Positions 24,631 through 33,107 of a DNA stretch of 64,000 nucleotides are shown here, one piece after another. The stretch is from positions 62,001 to 126,000 of the forward strand of contig JASNZW010000004.1 of NCBI GenBank assembly GCA_048499435.1, in the 5' to 3' direction. Position 1 is the first letter of the stretch. Each line of letters opens with the position of its first letter. A program made the translations under genes and the position numbers. Source of the DNA: DAOTWC01 sp048499435 (GTDB lineage Bacteria; Chloroflexota; Anaerolineae; Aggregatilineales; Phototrophicaceae). The notes beneath the pieces are model-generated. The model saw nothing but the letters and a program-made list of their open reading frames with translations, searched no databases and had not been told where the DNA came from.

Positions 24631-25827
24631 ATGAGAGTTATCGTACACACTGGCAAGGGCGGGGTGGGCAAGACCAGCATTTCGGCGGCGACCGCCCTGC
24701 GCTGCGCCGAGATGGGCCTGAAAACCATCGTTATCAGCACCGACACCGCGCACAGCCTGGCTGACTCGTTCGACAAGAAGATCGGCCCGGAGCCGACGCC
24801 GCTGGTGGACAACCTGTGGGGCCAGGAAGTGGACGCGCGCTATTCGATGGACAAGTACTGGGGGCTGTTCCAGGAATACATGATCGCGCTGTTCAGCCGC
24901 CAGGGCGTGGACAACATCGTGGCCGAGGAGGTGACGATCCTGCCCGGCCTGGAGGAGGGCGCGCATCTGCTGTGGATCAACAAGTACGTCAACGACGGCG
25001 AGTTCGATGTGCTGGTGGTGGACGCCGCGCCGACCGCCGAAACGCTGCGCCTGCTCAGCCTGCCGGACGTGACGCGCTGGTGGTTCGAGCGGCTGCTGAC
25101 GATCACGCGCGGCGCGGCCCGCATCCTGCGGCCTATCGGCAGGGCGCTGGGCCAGGGCGAGCGCATCCCGGACCAGGACGCCTGGGACCAGGTGCAGGAG
25201 CTGTTTAAGACGCTCGACCACGTGCGCGACCTGCTGGCCGACCCGGAGATGTCCAGCATGCGGCTGGTGATCAACCCGGAGCGCATGGTCATCAAAGAGA
25301 CCCAGCGCACATACACCTACCTCAACCTGTACGGCTACGCCACCGACGCTATCCTGTGCAACCGCGTCATCCCTGAGGAAGTGACCGACCCGTATTTCGC
25401 GATGGCGAAGGATAACCAGAAGCAGAACCTGGCGTTCATCCACGAGGCGTTCGGCGAGCTGCCGCTGCTGACCGCGCCGCTGTTTGGCCAGGAGGTGGGC
25501 GGCCTTGATTCGCTGCGCCGCCTGGGCGACGCGCTGTACAAGGACCATGACCCATCAAAGAAGATGTTCGACGGCAAGACGCACACTATCGAACAGGACG
25601 AAGCGGGAATCTACCGGCTGTCTGTGCCGCTGACCTTCGCCTCGAAAGAGGACATGGACATTTATCGGTCGCGCGATGAGCTGACGCTGCGCGTAGGCCC
25701 GTACCGGCGGAATATCGTTTTGCCCTACGCCTTGTGGGACCTGGAAATTGCCGATGCCCGCTTCGAGCAATCAACCCTACGCATCCGCTTCGCGCCTGAC
25801 AAGCGCGGCAAAAAACAGCGTGCCTGA
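24631..25827 (+). CDS. ArsA/Get3-family ATPase with C-terminal HSP20-like domain
   Basis: A 398-residue protein with the deviant Walker A GKGGVGKTSIS (residues 8-18), STDTAHSLADSFD (switch I), LVVDAAPTAETLRLL (switch II) and a C-terminal beta-sandwich (about 315-390, YRLSVPLTFASKEDMDIYRS) resembling the ArsA HSP20-like domain. It is a single-module protein and so should work as a homodimer. No arsB or arsR lies nearby, so client-protein or membrane-protein handling is likelier than arsenite export; this is an inference. AAAGGA precedes the ATG. The next gene overlaps its end. Confidence 0.9.
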   Translation: MRVIVHTGKGGVGKTSISAATALRCAEMGLKTIVISTDTAHSLADSFDKKIGPEPTPLVDNLWGQEVDARYSMDKYWGLFQEYMIALFSRQGVDNIVAEEVTILPGLEEGAHLLWINKYVNDGEFDVLVVDAAPTAETLRLLSLPDVTRWWFERLLTITRGAARILRPIGRALGQGERIPDQDAWDQVQELFKTLDHVRDLLADPEMSSMRLVINPERMVIKETQRTYTYLNLYGYATDAILCNRVIPEEVTDPYFAMAKDNQKQNLAFIHEAFGELPLLTAPLFGQEVGGLDSLRRLGDALYKDHDPSKKMFDGKTHTIEQDEAGIYRLSVPLTFASKEDMDIYRSRDELTLRVGPYRRNIVLPYALWDLEIADARFEQSTLRIRFAPDKRGKKQRA

Positions 25828-27592
25828 CCGCGCCGCGCTGCCGCCGCCCGCCGTCCACCGCCCGCCGCGCCCGCGCTCGCTGGCGATGCAGTGGCGCTTT
25901 ATGCGCTCGCTGGCGTGGGCTAGCTGGCTGCTGGCCCGGCTGCTGTTCTGGTATTTCTTCGTGGAGCGCATCCTGGGCCGGCGCGCGTATATTCAGCGGC
26001 GCAATATGGCCATGTGGCGCGGCTACGCGGCGGAGTTCCGCGTTTTCGCCGTCGCGATGGGCGGCGTGATGATCAAGCTGGGGCAGTTTATCTCAACGCG
26101 CATGGACGTGCTGCCGCCGGAGATCATCGCTGAGCTGCAAAGCCTGCAGGATGAAGTGCCCAGCGTGCCCTTCCCGAAAATCCTCGCGGTGCTTGAGGCG
26201 GACCTCGGCCCGATCCCTGGCCGCTTCCAGTGGTTCACCGAGACGCCGGTCGCGGCGGCGTCGCTGGGCCAGGTGCACCGTGCGCAGCTTCTCACGGGCG
26301 AGCGCGTGGTGGTTAAGGTGCAGCGCCCCGGCATTGACCGCGTGGTTTACACCGACCTGGCCGCGCTGGATGTCGTGGCGCGCATGACGATGCGGTTTCG
26401 CTTTGTGCGCCGCCGCGCCGATGTCCGCGCGCTGATGAAGGAATTTGGCCGAGTGCTGCTGGAGGAACTGTCGTATGAACATGAGGCGCGCAACGCGCAG
26501 CGCTTCGCGGCCATGTTCGCCGACGACCTGGGCGTGTATATCCCGATGGTCTACACCGCCCACTCGACCGACCGCGTGCTGACGATGGAGGACGTGACCT
26601 CCATCAAGATCAACGATTACGAGGCGATTGAGGCGGCGGGCATCAACCGCAAGATGGTCGCCACCCGCCTGATGGACACGTACCTCAAGCAGATTTTCGA
26701 CGCGCGCTTTTTCCACGCTGATCCGCACCCCGGCAACCTGTTCATCTACCCGCTGCCGGTGGCCGACGCGCACGCCGATTTCGGCGCTGCGGGCCGCCCG
26801 TTTTACGTGATCTTCGTCGATTTCGGCATGAGCGGCCAGCTTACTGAGGCGATCAGCGCCGGCCTGATTAACACGCTGGCGGCGGTTATCCGCCGCGACG
26901 CGCGCCAGTTGGTGCGCAGCTACGCTGAGCTGGGCTTCCTGCTGCCCGACGCGGACCTTGACCGGCTGGAACAGGCGACTGTCGCCACCTTCAACCGTGT
27001 GTGGGGCCTGAGCATGGCCGAAATTCGCGATTTAGACGTCAGCGAAATGGTGGAGATCGGCCAGGAATTCAGCGACCTGCTGTACGATATGCCGTTCTAC
27101 CTGCCGCAGGACTTTGTGTACCTGGCGCGCGCCGTCGGCATCCTCAGCGGCATGTGTACCAGCCTCGACCCGGAGTTTAACCCCTGGGTGGAGCTACAAT
27201 CGCACTCGCAGGTGCTGCTGCGGCGGGCCGTCGCCAGCACCAACGGCGCTGGCCCGTCCGGGCTGGACGCGCTGTTCAGCGGGAACGCCGCCCAGGTGCT
27301 GCTGGAGGCCGGGCAGGCGCTGCTGACGCGGACGCTGGCCCCTGGCGCGCAGTTTATCGAGCGCGTGGAGCGCGGCGAGATCAAATTCCAGGTTGAGCCG
27401 GGCTACAAGCTCCAGCGGCAGTTTACGCGCCTGGAGGCCCAGGGGCGCCGCACGACGCGCGCAGTGGTGGGCGGCAGCTTTCTGATCGCGGCGGCGGTGC
27501 TGTACAGCGGCGGCGATGTCGCGCTGGCGTTGGTGGGGTTTGGCGTGGCCGGCGCGACCTTCCTCAACCTGTTCTTCGCCGGTGGGGATTAA
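25820..27592 (+). CDS. ABC1/AarF/UbiB-family atypical kinase
   Basis: This protein of about 590 residues has all ABC1 hallmarks: KLGQFISTR (KxGQ motif), AAASLGQVHRA (Ala-rich nucleotide loop), VVVKVQRPG (Lys), FHADPHPGNLF (catalytic loop) and FVDFGMSG (DFG). Two hydrophobic stretches lie at the far C-terminus (SFLIAAAVLYSGGD and beyond). The family supports isoprenoid-lipid or quinone metabolism. The frame is open from 25748. I chose the GTG at 25820, which overlaps the ArsA stop by 8 bases, but the ATG at 25886 is also possible. Confidence 0.88.
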   Translation: MPDRAALPPPAVHRPPRPRSLAMQWRFMRSLAWASWLLARLLFWYFFVERILGRRAYIQRRNMAMWRGYAAEFRVFAVAMGGVMIKLGQFISTRMDVLPPEIIAELQSLQDEVPSVPFPKILAVLEADLGPIPGRFQWFTETPVAAASLGQVHRAQLLTGERVVVKVQRPGIDRVVYTDLAALDVVARMTMRFRFVRRRADVRALMKEFGRVLLEELSYEHEARNAQRFAAMFADDLGVYIPMVYTAHSTDRVLTMEDVTSIKINDYEAIEAAGINRKMVATRLMDTYLKQIFDARFFHADPHPGNLFIYPLPVADAHADFGAAGRPFYVIFVDFGMSGQLTEAISAGLINTLAAVIRRDARQLVRSYAELGFLLPDADLDRLEQATVATFNRVWGLSMAEIRDLDVSEMVEIGQEFSDLLYDMPFYLPQDFVYLARAVGILSGMCTSLDPEFNPWVELQSHSQVLLRRAVASTNGAGPSGLDALFSGNAAQVLLEAGQALLTRTLAPGAQFIERVERGEIKFQVEPGYKLQRQFTRLEAQGRRTTRAVVGGSFLIAAAVLYSGGDVALALVGFGVAGATFLNLFFAGGD

Positions 27593-27644
27593 AAAAGCCT
27601 CACCCCTGGCCGTCCCGCAGCGGGGAAGGGCGCAGGGGCGAGGC
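27591..27644 (-). terminator. Intrinsic terminator for the minus-strand gene ending at 27671
   Basis: GCCTCACCCCTG (27597-27608) pairs with CAGGGGCGAGGC (27633-27644) with one mismatch. A6 at 27591-27596 gives a U-run on the minus strand. It overlaps the ABC1 stop codon. Confidence 0.7.
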
Positions 27645-27670
27645 GGCGGCACACGCCTGGCGCGGGGCGC

Positions 27671-28045
27671 TTAGTCCACTTCGACCTTGATCTTGGTCGG
27701 GCCGGTGGTGGAGGGGCGCTCGGCCCCTTCTTCGGCCTCTTTCTCGATCTGCTTGCTCACTTTTTCCAGCTCGGTGATAACGGCATCGGCCAGCACCTGC
27801 ACGCCGCTGGCGAATTCCTCGATCGCCTTGCGCCCGTGCGTCCAGAATTTCTCTGGCAGCAGCGCCTCGACGGCTTTGCCGGCCTCGCGCAGCGCCTCGC
27901 GCTCGTGGTCTATGAATTCATCCAGCGGGCCTTTGGCGGCTTCGACAACTTCCTCGACCTGCGCTTTTACCTCATCCACTGTTTCGCGCGCGGCCTTCTT
28001 GGTCTGCTCAGCTTTAGCTTTTGCGTTACCGTTGGTTTCTGTCAT
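27671..28045 (-). CDS. Charged helical protein, possibly phasin- or apolipoprotein-like
   Basis: A 124-residue, Lys/Glu-rich protein that is almost wholly helical (KAARETVDEVKAQVEEVVEAAKG, EREALREAGKAVEALLPEKF), with repeats of amphipathic 11-mer character. There is no signal peptide. It ends with a short beta-like tail (TKIKVEVD). The ATG at 28045 has GGAG upstream, and a TATAAT box reads at 28082-28087 on the minus strand. A terminator follows, so it is a single-gene unit. The helical style resembles phasins or YtxH-type stress proteins; no function is assigned. Confidence 0.7.
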   Translation of the reverse strand: MTETNGNAKAKAEQTKKAARETVDEVKAQVEEVVEAAKGPLDEFIDHEREALREAGKAVEALLPEKFWTHGRKAIEEFASGVQVLADAVITELEKVSKQIEKEAEEGAERPSTTGPTKIKVEVD

Positions 28046-28081
28046 GTCAGTTTTAGGCTCCCTACGACATCCTTACCCTTA

Positions 28082-28181
28082 ATTATACGCGCAAACCGGG
28101 CGGAAGTTGCGCGGCGCGCGCAAACCGCGCCTGCCCCGCCCGCGATTAACACTTGGCAGGTCTGCCGGGGCTGTTTATAAT
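28082..28181. promoter_or_regulatory. Divergent promoters: charged helical gene (minus) and rplI (plus)
   Basis: The plus-strand promoter is TTGGCA (28153-28158), a 17-base spacer and TATAAT (28176-28181), a strong match for rplI. On the minus strand TATAAT lies at 28087-28082. Confidence 0.65.
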
Positions 28182-28239
28182 GGCGCGGCTGTCTGTTAGG
28201 CAAAAAGAACGCCGCAAGCGCGAAAAAGGGCACGACGCG

Positions 28240-28818
28240 ATGAAGGTTATCCTGCTGGATTATGTTTATAAGCACGGTGTTGCCGGTGAAGTCATTGACG
28301 TGGCCGACGGCTTCGCCCGCAATTTCCTGTTCCCCAAACGGCTGGCGGTGAAGGCTACCCCTGGCGAACTTAAGCGCGCGGCTCGCCTGCGCGAGCAGTC
28401 GGTGGCCCGCCGCGCCGCGCTGGAGGAACAGCTCAACGAACTGGGCCGCCAGATCAACGGCGTGGAGCTGGTGTTTGGCCGCCGCGCCGCCAGCACCGGC
28501 AAGCTGTTCGGCTCGGTCACCACGGCTGAGATCGCCGACGCGCTGCTGGAGCAGACTGGCGTGGACATCAACCGCCGCCGTATCAGCCAGCAGCCGCTGC
28601 GCGAAGTGGGCACGCACGAAGTGCCGGTGCGGCTGGGTAGCGAATCTGTCCCCATGCTCAGGATCACGATTGTGCGCGAGCAGGAACTGGCGGAGTACCT
28701 GGCGCGCCGTGCAGCCGGCGCGGCTGGCAAAGATGAGGCCAGCGACGCGGAAGCGGCCCCCGAAACGGCGGCTGAAGCCGCCGCTGGTGAGGCTGCGCCG
28801 GACGCTGACGAAGCCTGA
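28240..28818 (+). CDS. rplI: 50S ribosomal protein L9 with C-terminal extension
   Basis: A 192-residue protein. The first 150 residues match L9: MKVILLDYVYKHGVAGEVIDVADGFARNFLFPKRLA, the connecting helix, and a C-terminal domain with KLFGSVTTAEIADALLEQTGVDINRRRI and GTHEVPVRL. About 40 extra residues at the end are Ala/Glu/Asp-rich and probably disordered. The frame runs upstream to 28153, through the promoter, so the ATG at 28240 with AAAGGG upstream is the start. rpsF, ssb and rpsR, its frequent neighbours, are absent. Confidence 0.95.
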   Translation: MKVILLDYVYKHGVAGEVIDVADGFARNFLFPKRLAVKATPGELKRAARLREQSVARRAALEEQLNELGRQINGVELVFGRRAASTGKLFGSVTTAEIADALLEQTGVDINRRRISQQPLREVGTHEVPVRLGSESVPMLRITIVREQELAEYLARRAAGAAGKDEASDAEAAPETAAEAAAGEAAPDADEA

Positions 28819-29019
28819 CCCGGCAAGCATAGTTCAGCACACGCACGCGGCCCCATTGGCAGCAGTCTGCCTGGGGTCGTATTGCATTAGCGCGGTTTCG
28901 GGTTTGCCGCTGCCGCGCCTGTGTGATACCGTCTGGGTGGATTCAGGTTGTCGGGTGAAATCCTGTACGCGAAGTTTCTGCCGCGCTGACAGGCGCGGCG
29001 GGCGGGTGAAGGGCGCAGG

Positions 29020-30243
29020 ATGGACGCACTGGCCTTAGGCCGTTATCTGCGGGAAGCGCGCGAGGCGAAAGAGCTGACGCTCGACGACGCTGAGCGCACG
29101 CTGCGCATCCGCCAGCGGGTGCTGGAGGCCTTCGAGCTGGGCGACTTCCGCGTGATGGACGCCTCGCCGGTGCAGATTCGCGGGTTTATTGGCAACTACG
29201 CCCGCTATCTGGGCCTGGACGAGGAGCGCGTGCTGCAGCATTACGAAGCGGCCATGCTCCAGGAGCAGCGCCGCGAGCTGCGCGGCAGCCAGCAGCGCCG
29301 CGCCGCGAAACGCCCGCCAGCCGCTGCCGACGCTGCGCCGCGCAGCGTCACTGACACGCACCCCAAGCTGCCGCCGGTCTCGCTGATGGAGCAGGCTGAC
29401 AGGCGCGTGCGCCGTCGCAACCGGCTGTTCAACCGGCTGGCGCTGGCGGCGGTGGCGATGGTGTCGGTAGGGGTGATTGTCTTTGTGGCGCTGGAGCTGC
29501 TGCAAAACCCCTCAGACGCCGCGCCGCCGAACATGATCGCGCCGGAACTGCTGGTGCAGGCCCCGGCGGAAACGCCGATGACCGTGTTCCCGACCTTCAC
29601 GCCCCTGCCAGGGCCGACCGCGATCCCGCGGCCGGAACAGGTGTACGCGGGGCAGGGTGTGCTGGTGACGATCAACATGGCGCAGCGCTCATGGCTGCGC
29701 GTGGAGGCCGATGGCCAGGAACGCTATACCGGCGTGGCGCGCCCCGGCGAGGTGCTGGAATACCCGGCGACGGACCAGGTGGCTGTCACAGCCAGCAACG
29801 CTGAGGCGCTGCTGGTGACGTGGAACGGGCGTCCGCAGGGGTCGTTTGGCCGGCGCGGGCAGCGGGTGGATATTGTGTTCACGCGGGACGGGGTGAGCGT
29901 AAGCTCTGGGCCGGGCTTCGAGCCGACGCTGGAGTTCACCATCACGCCCAGCCCGACGCCCGATATTGACGTGGGCGCGCTAATCCAGGCGCTGACGCCC
30001 ACCAGCACGCCCGGCCCCAGTCCGACACCGAGCGACACGCCGACGATCACGCCGACGCCGAGCGACACGCCCACGCCGACGGACACACCGACGGTCACGC
30101 TCACGCCGTCAGCCACGCTCACGCCGAGCAGCACGCCGACGATCACGCTGACGCCTTCGATCACACCGACGCCGTCGCCAACGGCGGTTCTGCCGCCGCG
30201 CGCCACCCAGCCCAACCTGCCACCAACGAAAGCGGGAGCCTGA
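29020..30243 (+). CDS. RodZ-like HTH/transmembrane protein with Thr/Pro-rich tail
   Basis: A 407-residue protein. The cytoplasmic RodZ-type helix-turn-helix (about 1-75: GRYLREAREAKELTLDDAER, ASPVQIRGFIGNYARYLGLD) is followed by a basic linker, one transmembrane helix at about residues 145-168, and a DUF4115-like beta domain (about 205-305, SWLRVEADGQERYTGVARPGE). A tail of about 95 residues consists of TPTPSDTP-like repeats. RodZ links MreB to the cell-wall machinery. The tail probably acts as a wall-spanning spacer and may be glycosylated. No mreB is in the window. rimO follows after 6 bases. Confidence 0.85.
   Translation: MDALALGRYLREAREAKELTLDDAERTLRIRQRVLEAFELGDFRVMDASPVQIRGFIGNYARYLGLDEERVLQHYEAAMLQEQRRELRGSQQRRAAKRPPAAADAAPRSVTDTHPKLPPVSLMEQADRRVRRRNRLFNRLALAAVAMVSVGVIVFVALELLQNPSDAAPPNMIAPELLVQAPAETPMTVFPTFTPLPGPTAIPRPEQVYAGQGVLVTINMAQRSWLRVEADGQERYTGVARPGEVLEYPATDQVAVTASNAEALLVTWNGRPQGSFGRRGQRVDIVFTRDGVSVSSGPGFEPTLEFTITPSPTPDIDVGALIQALTPTSTPGPSPTPSDTPTITPTPSDTPTPTDTPTVTLTPSATLTPSSTPTITLTPSITPTPSPTAVLPPRATQPNLPPTKAGA
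29995..30200 (+). repeat. Low-complexity Thr/Pro/Ser codon repeat inside the RodZ-like gene
   Basis: Degenerate repeats of ACGCCG-type codons encode TPTPSDTP and TPSSTP-like units for about 65 residues. They are imperfect at DNA level. Such repeats can vary in length between strains. Confidence 0.75.
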
Positions 30244-30249
30244 TACTGC

Positions 30250-31677
30250 ATGAAAGCACGTCGCAACACCTACTATCTGCTCAATCTGGGCTGCTCGAAA
30301 AACGAAGTGGACGCGCAGAGTATGGCCCAGGTGCTCGGCCAGAATGGCCTGGCCGGCGTGGACGACCCGCGCCGCGCCGAGGTGCTGATCGTCAACACCT
30401 GCGGCTTTATTGACGCGGCCAAACAGGAATCGCTGGCGGCGCTGCGCGAGCTGGCGGAGAACAAGCGCGCCGGCCAGATGGTGATCGCCGCCGGCTGCCT
30501 GTCGCAGCGCTACGGCGCCGACCTGGTGCAGCACGTGCCGGGGCTGGACGGCGTGATCGGCACGCGCCGCTGGATGGACATTTTCGACCTGGTGACGCGC
30601 CTGCGCGACCGCAAACACCCGGAGCCGCTGTACCACCTGCCGACCGAGGCGCAGATCGTCGGCCTGGACGAGCGCGGCGTGCTGCGCGCCAGCGTTCAGG
30701 GGGCCAGCGCCTACCTGAAGATCGCTGACGGCTGCCGCCGTCCGTGCGCCTTTTGCGCCATCCCGAAGATCAAAGGCACAGCGGTCAGCCGCCCGCTGGA
30801 AGCCATTGTGCGCGAGGCGGCGCAGCTTGAGGCGCGCGGCGTCAAAGAGCTGATTCTCATCGCGCAGGACACCAGCGACTACGGCTATGACCTGGGGCTG
30901 AAGGACGGGCTGGCGCACCTGCTCGACGCGCTGGTGGCCGCCGCGCCCGGCATCCCCTGGATACGGGTGATGTACGCCTACCCCGGCTACGTGACGCCGC
31001 GCCTGATGGAAACGATGGCGCGCCACAGACAGGTGCTGCCATACCTGGATATTCCCCTGCAGCACGGCCACCGCGAGACGCTCAAACGCATGAAACGCCC
31101 GGCGAAGATCGAGTGGGTGTACGAGACGCTGGCGGCGCTGCGCGCCACCATCCCCGGCCTGGCGGTGCGGACGACGTTCATCGTTGGCTACCCCGGCGAG
31201 ACCGACACGGAGTTCGACGGGCTGCTCCAGTTCGTGCGCGACCTCCAGTTCGACCGGGTGGGGGCTTTCAAATACTCTTACGAGGTCGGCACGCCCAGCG
31301 CGACGCTGCCGGGGCAGATTCCCGACGAGGTAAAAGAGGCGCGCTGGGAAGCGCTGATGGCGCTTCAGCAGGGCATCAGCCTGGCGAAGAACCAGGCGCT
31401 GGTCGGCAAGACGCTCGATATTCTGGTCGAGGGGCACGGCGCGGGCGAGGACGAGGACGGCCAGCCCACCGGCGACACGCTCAGCCTGGGGCGCAGCTAC
31501 CGCGACGCGCCGGAGATTGACGGCTATGTGATCGTCGAGGGCGAGCTGCCGCCAGGCGAAATCGTGCCGGTGCGCGTAACCGGGGCGACGCACTACGACC
31601 TGTTCGCGACGGCGAGCGTGGGCGCGCCGGTGATTATCCAGCCGGGGAAAATCTACGGCGCGGGCGACCTGCTTTAG
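30250..31677 (+). CDS. rimO: Ribosomal protein S12 methylthiotransferase RimO
   Basis: This 475-residue radical-SAM enzyme adds a methylthio group to an Asp of S12. It has the N-terminal UPF0004 domain (YYLLNLGCSKNEVDAQSM, NTCGFIDAAKQES, AAGCLSQRY) with three cluster cysteines. The radical-SAM CxxxCxxC motif is GCRRPCAFCAIP, and LDIPLQHGHRETLKRMKRP and RTTFIVGYPGETD are present. The C-terminal TRAM domain follows. LNLGCSKN marks RimO rather than MiaB. It lies 6 bases after the RodZ-like gene, an order seen in other bacteria. Its end overlaps the convergent gene by 4 bases. Confidence 0.95.
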   Translation: MKARRNTYYLLNLGCSKNEVDAQSMAQVLGQNGLAGVDDPRRAEVLIVNTCGFIDAAKQESLAALRELAENKRAGQMVIAAGCLSQRYGADLVQHVPGLDGVIGTRRWMDIFDLVTRLRDRKHPEPLYHLPTEAQIVGLDERGVLRASVQGASAYLKIADGCRRPCAFCAIPKIKGTAVSRPLEAIVREAAQLEARGVKELILIAQDTSDYGYDLGLKDGLAHLLDALVAAAPGIPWIRVMYAYPGYVTPRLMETMARHRQVLPYLDIPLQHGHRETLKRMKRPAKIEWVYETLAALRATIPGLAVRTTFIVGYPGETDTEFDGLLQFVRDLQFDRVGAFKYSYEVGTPSATLPGQIPDEVKEARWEALMALQQGISLAKNQALVGKTLDILVEGHGAGEDEDGQPTGDTLSLGRSYRDAPEIDGYVIVEGELPPGEIVPVRVTGATHYDLFATASVGAPVIIQPGKIYGAGDLL

Positions 31678-32969
31678 CTACCGTCCAGCGCGGCAGCGGC
31701 GGCCAGCAGCTCAGCGCGGGTGGTGATGCCGCGCATCGTCACGATCCAGTCGCGCAGCGACGGGCTGGCGGCGCGCAGCGCCTCGATCGCCGGGCCGGTG
31801 GGGTCGTCGCCGCCCGCGCCAGGCGTGCCGCCGCTGCCCGCCTGATAGCCGCCGTAGAAGGCGAAAAACGCCTGATTCAGCCGGCGGATAGGGTAGCCGT
31901 TGGCGTGAAATTCCTGCCGCCGTTCCTCCATATACGTCTCTGCCGCCTCAACCGCGCCCGCCGCCAGCAGCTCGTCCACGCGGCGGCGCGTGCGGTCCAG
32001 CTCCGCGCCAAAGTCGAAAGCCGGCGGCGGCGGGGGCGGCGCGTCCGGGTCAGGCGGGGCGGGCGCGGGCGGCAGCAGGTCAGGGTAGTAGCGCGCCAGC
32101 ACCAGCCGGGCCAGCTCGCCGCCGAAGACGCTGGCGGTCGTCTCGTTGATGGTGCGCGTCTCGCCGGCGAAGCCCTCGCCGCTGAAATAGGCCAGCCCCA
32201 GCGGGAAAGCGAACAGGTAGTGGTGCAGCCACTCATGCGCGAACACATCCGCCGCCCAGGCGACGGACGGCGTTTCGAGAATCATGGCCGGGTAGAGCGC
32301 GATGCCGCCCAGCGGCACGATCAGCGCTGACACATCGCGCGCCGCCTCGATCTCCGCCTCCAGCGCGGCGATCTGGTCCACCGGCAGCGGGTCCAGGTTG
32401 ATCGAGACGTCGAAGCGGATCTCGTCGCGCGGGGAGACGACCAGCAGGTTAGGGACCTGCGTAAAGCGCATGCTGACCGGCGGCAGGACCTGCCCGGCCA
32501 GGCCGAAGCCCTGCTCGACCAGCACCGCCGACACCTGGCCTTCCAGGATGCTCTCGGCCAGCGTCTGGCGCGCGCGCAGGTCGGCGCGCAGCGTGTCGCG
32601 CTCGGCGCGCAGGCTGGCGGTGGCGGCCTGTGGATCGGCTACGGCGGGGTCGCTGAAGGCGGCGTTGATCTCGCTGTCCAGCGCCTGGGCGCGCGCCAGG
32701 TCGGTCAGATAGGCGCGGACGTAATCAGCGCGCGCGGCCTCGTCCATGAACGGGTGCAGGCCGAACAGCGCCGCGCCGAGTTTGGCGCTCAGCGCGTCCA
32801 GCTCCCAGCCCACATAGTCGAACTGGTGCTCGCGCACGGCGATGGCGGCGGCGGCCCACACCTGGCCGACCGGCACAACAGAGCGCTGGAGCAGGAACAG
32901 CAGCAGCAGGCTGAGGGCGGTCAGCGCGGGCAGGCGGCGCAGCGCGCGCAGGGGGCGGCGTACAGGCAT
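31674..32969 (-). CDS. Membrane-anchored protein with HEWLHH motif, possible metallopeptidase
   Basis: A 431-residue protein with an N-terminal hydrophobic anchor (LTALSLLLLFLLQ). A coiled-coil-prone region (about 120-160) and a domain with DVFAHEWLHHYLF follow. HEWLH fits HExxH, and NETTASVFGGELARL about 30 residues later could supply a Glu ligand. A proline-rich loop (PPAPAPPDPDAPPPPPP) and a helical C-terminus follow. The frame continues to 32999 at a TTG, but that sits next to the predicted transcription start (TATAAT at 33015-33010 on the minus strand), so the ATG at 32969 is chosen. I do not recognise a named family; zinc dependence is inferred from the motif only. Confidence 0.7.
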   Translation of the reverse strand: MPVRRPLRALRRLPALTALSLLLLFLLQRSVVPVGQVWAAAAIAVREHQFDYVGWELDALSAKLGAALFGLHPFMDEAARADYVRAYLTDLARAQALDSEINAAFSDPAVADPQAATASLRAERDTLRADLRARQTLAESILEGQVSAVLVEQGFGLAGQVLPPVSMRFTQVPNLLVVSPRDEIRFDVSINLDPLPVDQIAALEAEIEAARDVSALIVPLGGIALYPAMILETPSVAWAADVFAHEWLHHYLFAFPLGLAYFSGEGFAGETRTINETTASVFGGELARLVLARYYPDLLPPAPAPPDPDAPPPPPPAFDFGAELDRTRRRVDELLAAGAVEAAETYMEERRQEFHANGYPIRRLNQAFFAFYGGYQAGSGGTPGAGGDDPTGPAIEALRAASPSLRDWIVTMRGITTRAELLAAAAALDGS

Positions 32970-33009
32970 CCGAGAGAAGCTAACGCTAAGCGGACACAAA
33001 CAGGCGGCT

Positions 33010-33015
33010 ATTATA
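33010..33015 (-). promoter_or_regulatory. -10 box (TATAAT) of the HEWLHH gene
   Basis: A perfect TATAAT on the minus strand, 41 bases before the ATG at 32969; it decides the inner start. Confidence 0.45.
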
Positions 33016-33107
33016 GGGGATTTGAGCGCGGGGGCAAGCGCGCCCCGGCACGCCGCACCCCCGCCCCGCGCGGCGGGACAGGGATGCGGCGCTGGTGGCG
33101 CGGCGGA

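Noticed and set aside
24631..25827. ArsA-like ATPase considered as part of an arsenic resistance operon
   Set aside because: No arsB, arsR, arsC or acr3 gene is adjacent; the partner is an ABC1 kinase.
29995..30200. Repeat tract considered as a CRISPR array or tandem satellite
   Set aside because: The repeats are degenerate at DNA level, stay in frame and encode a Thr/Pro stalk within the RodZ-like gene.
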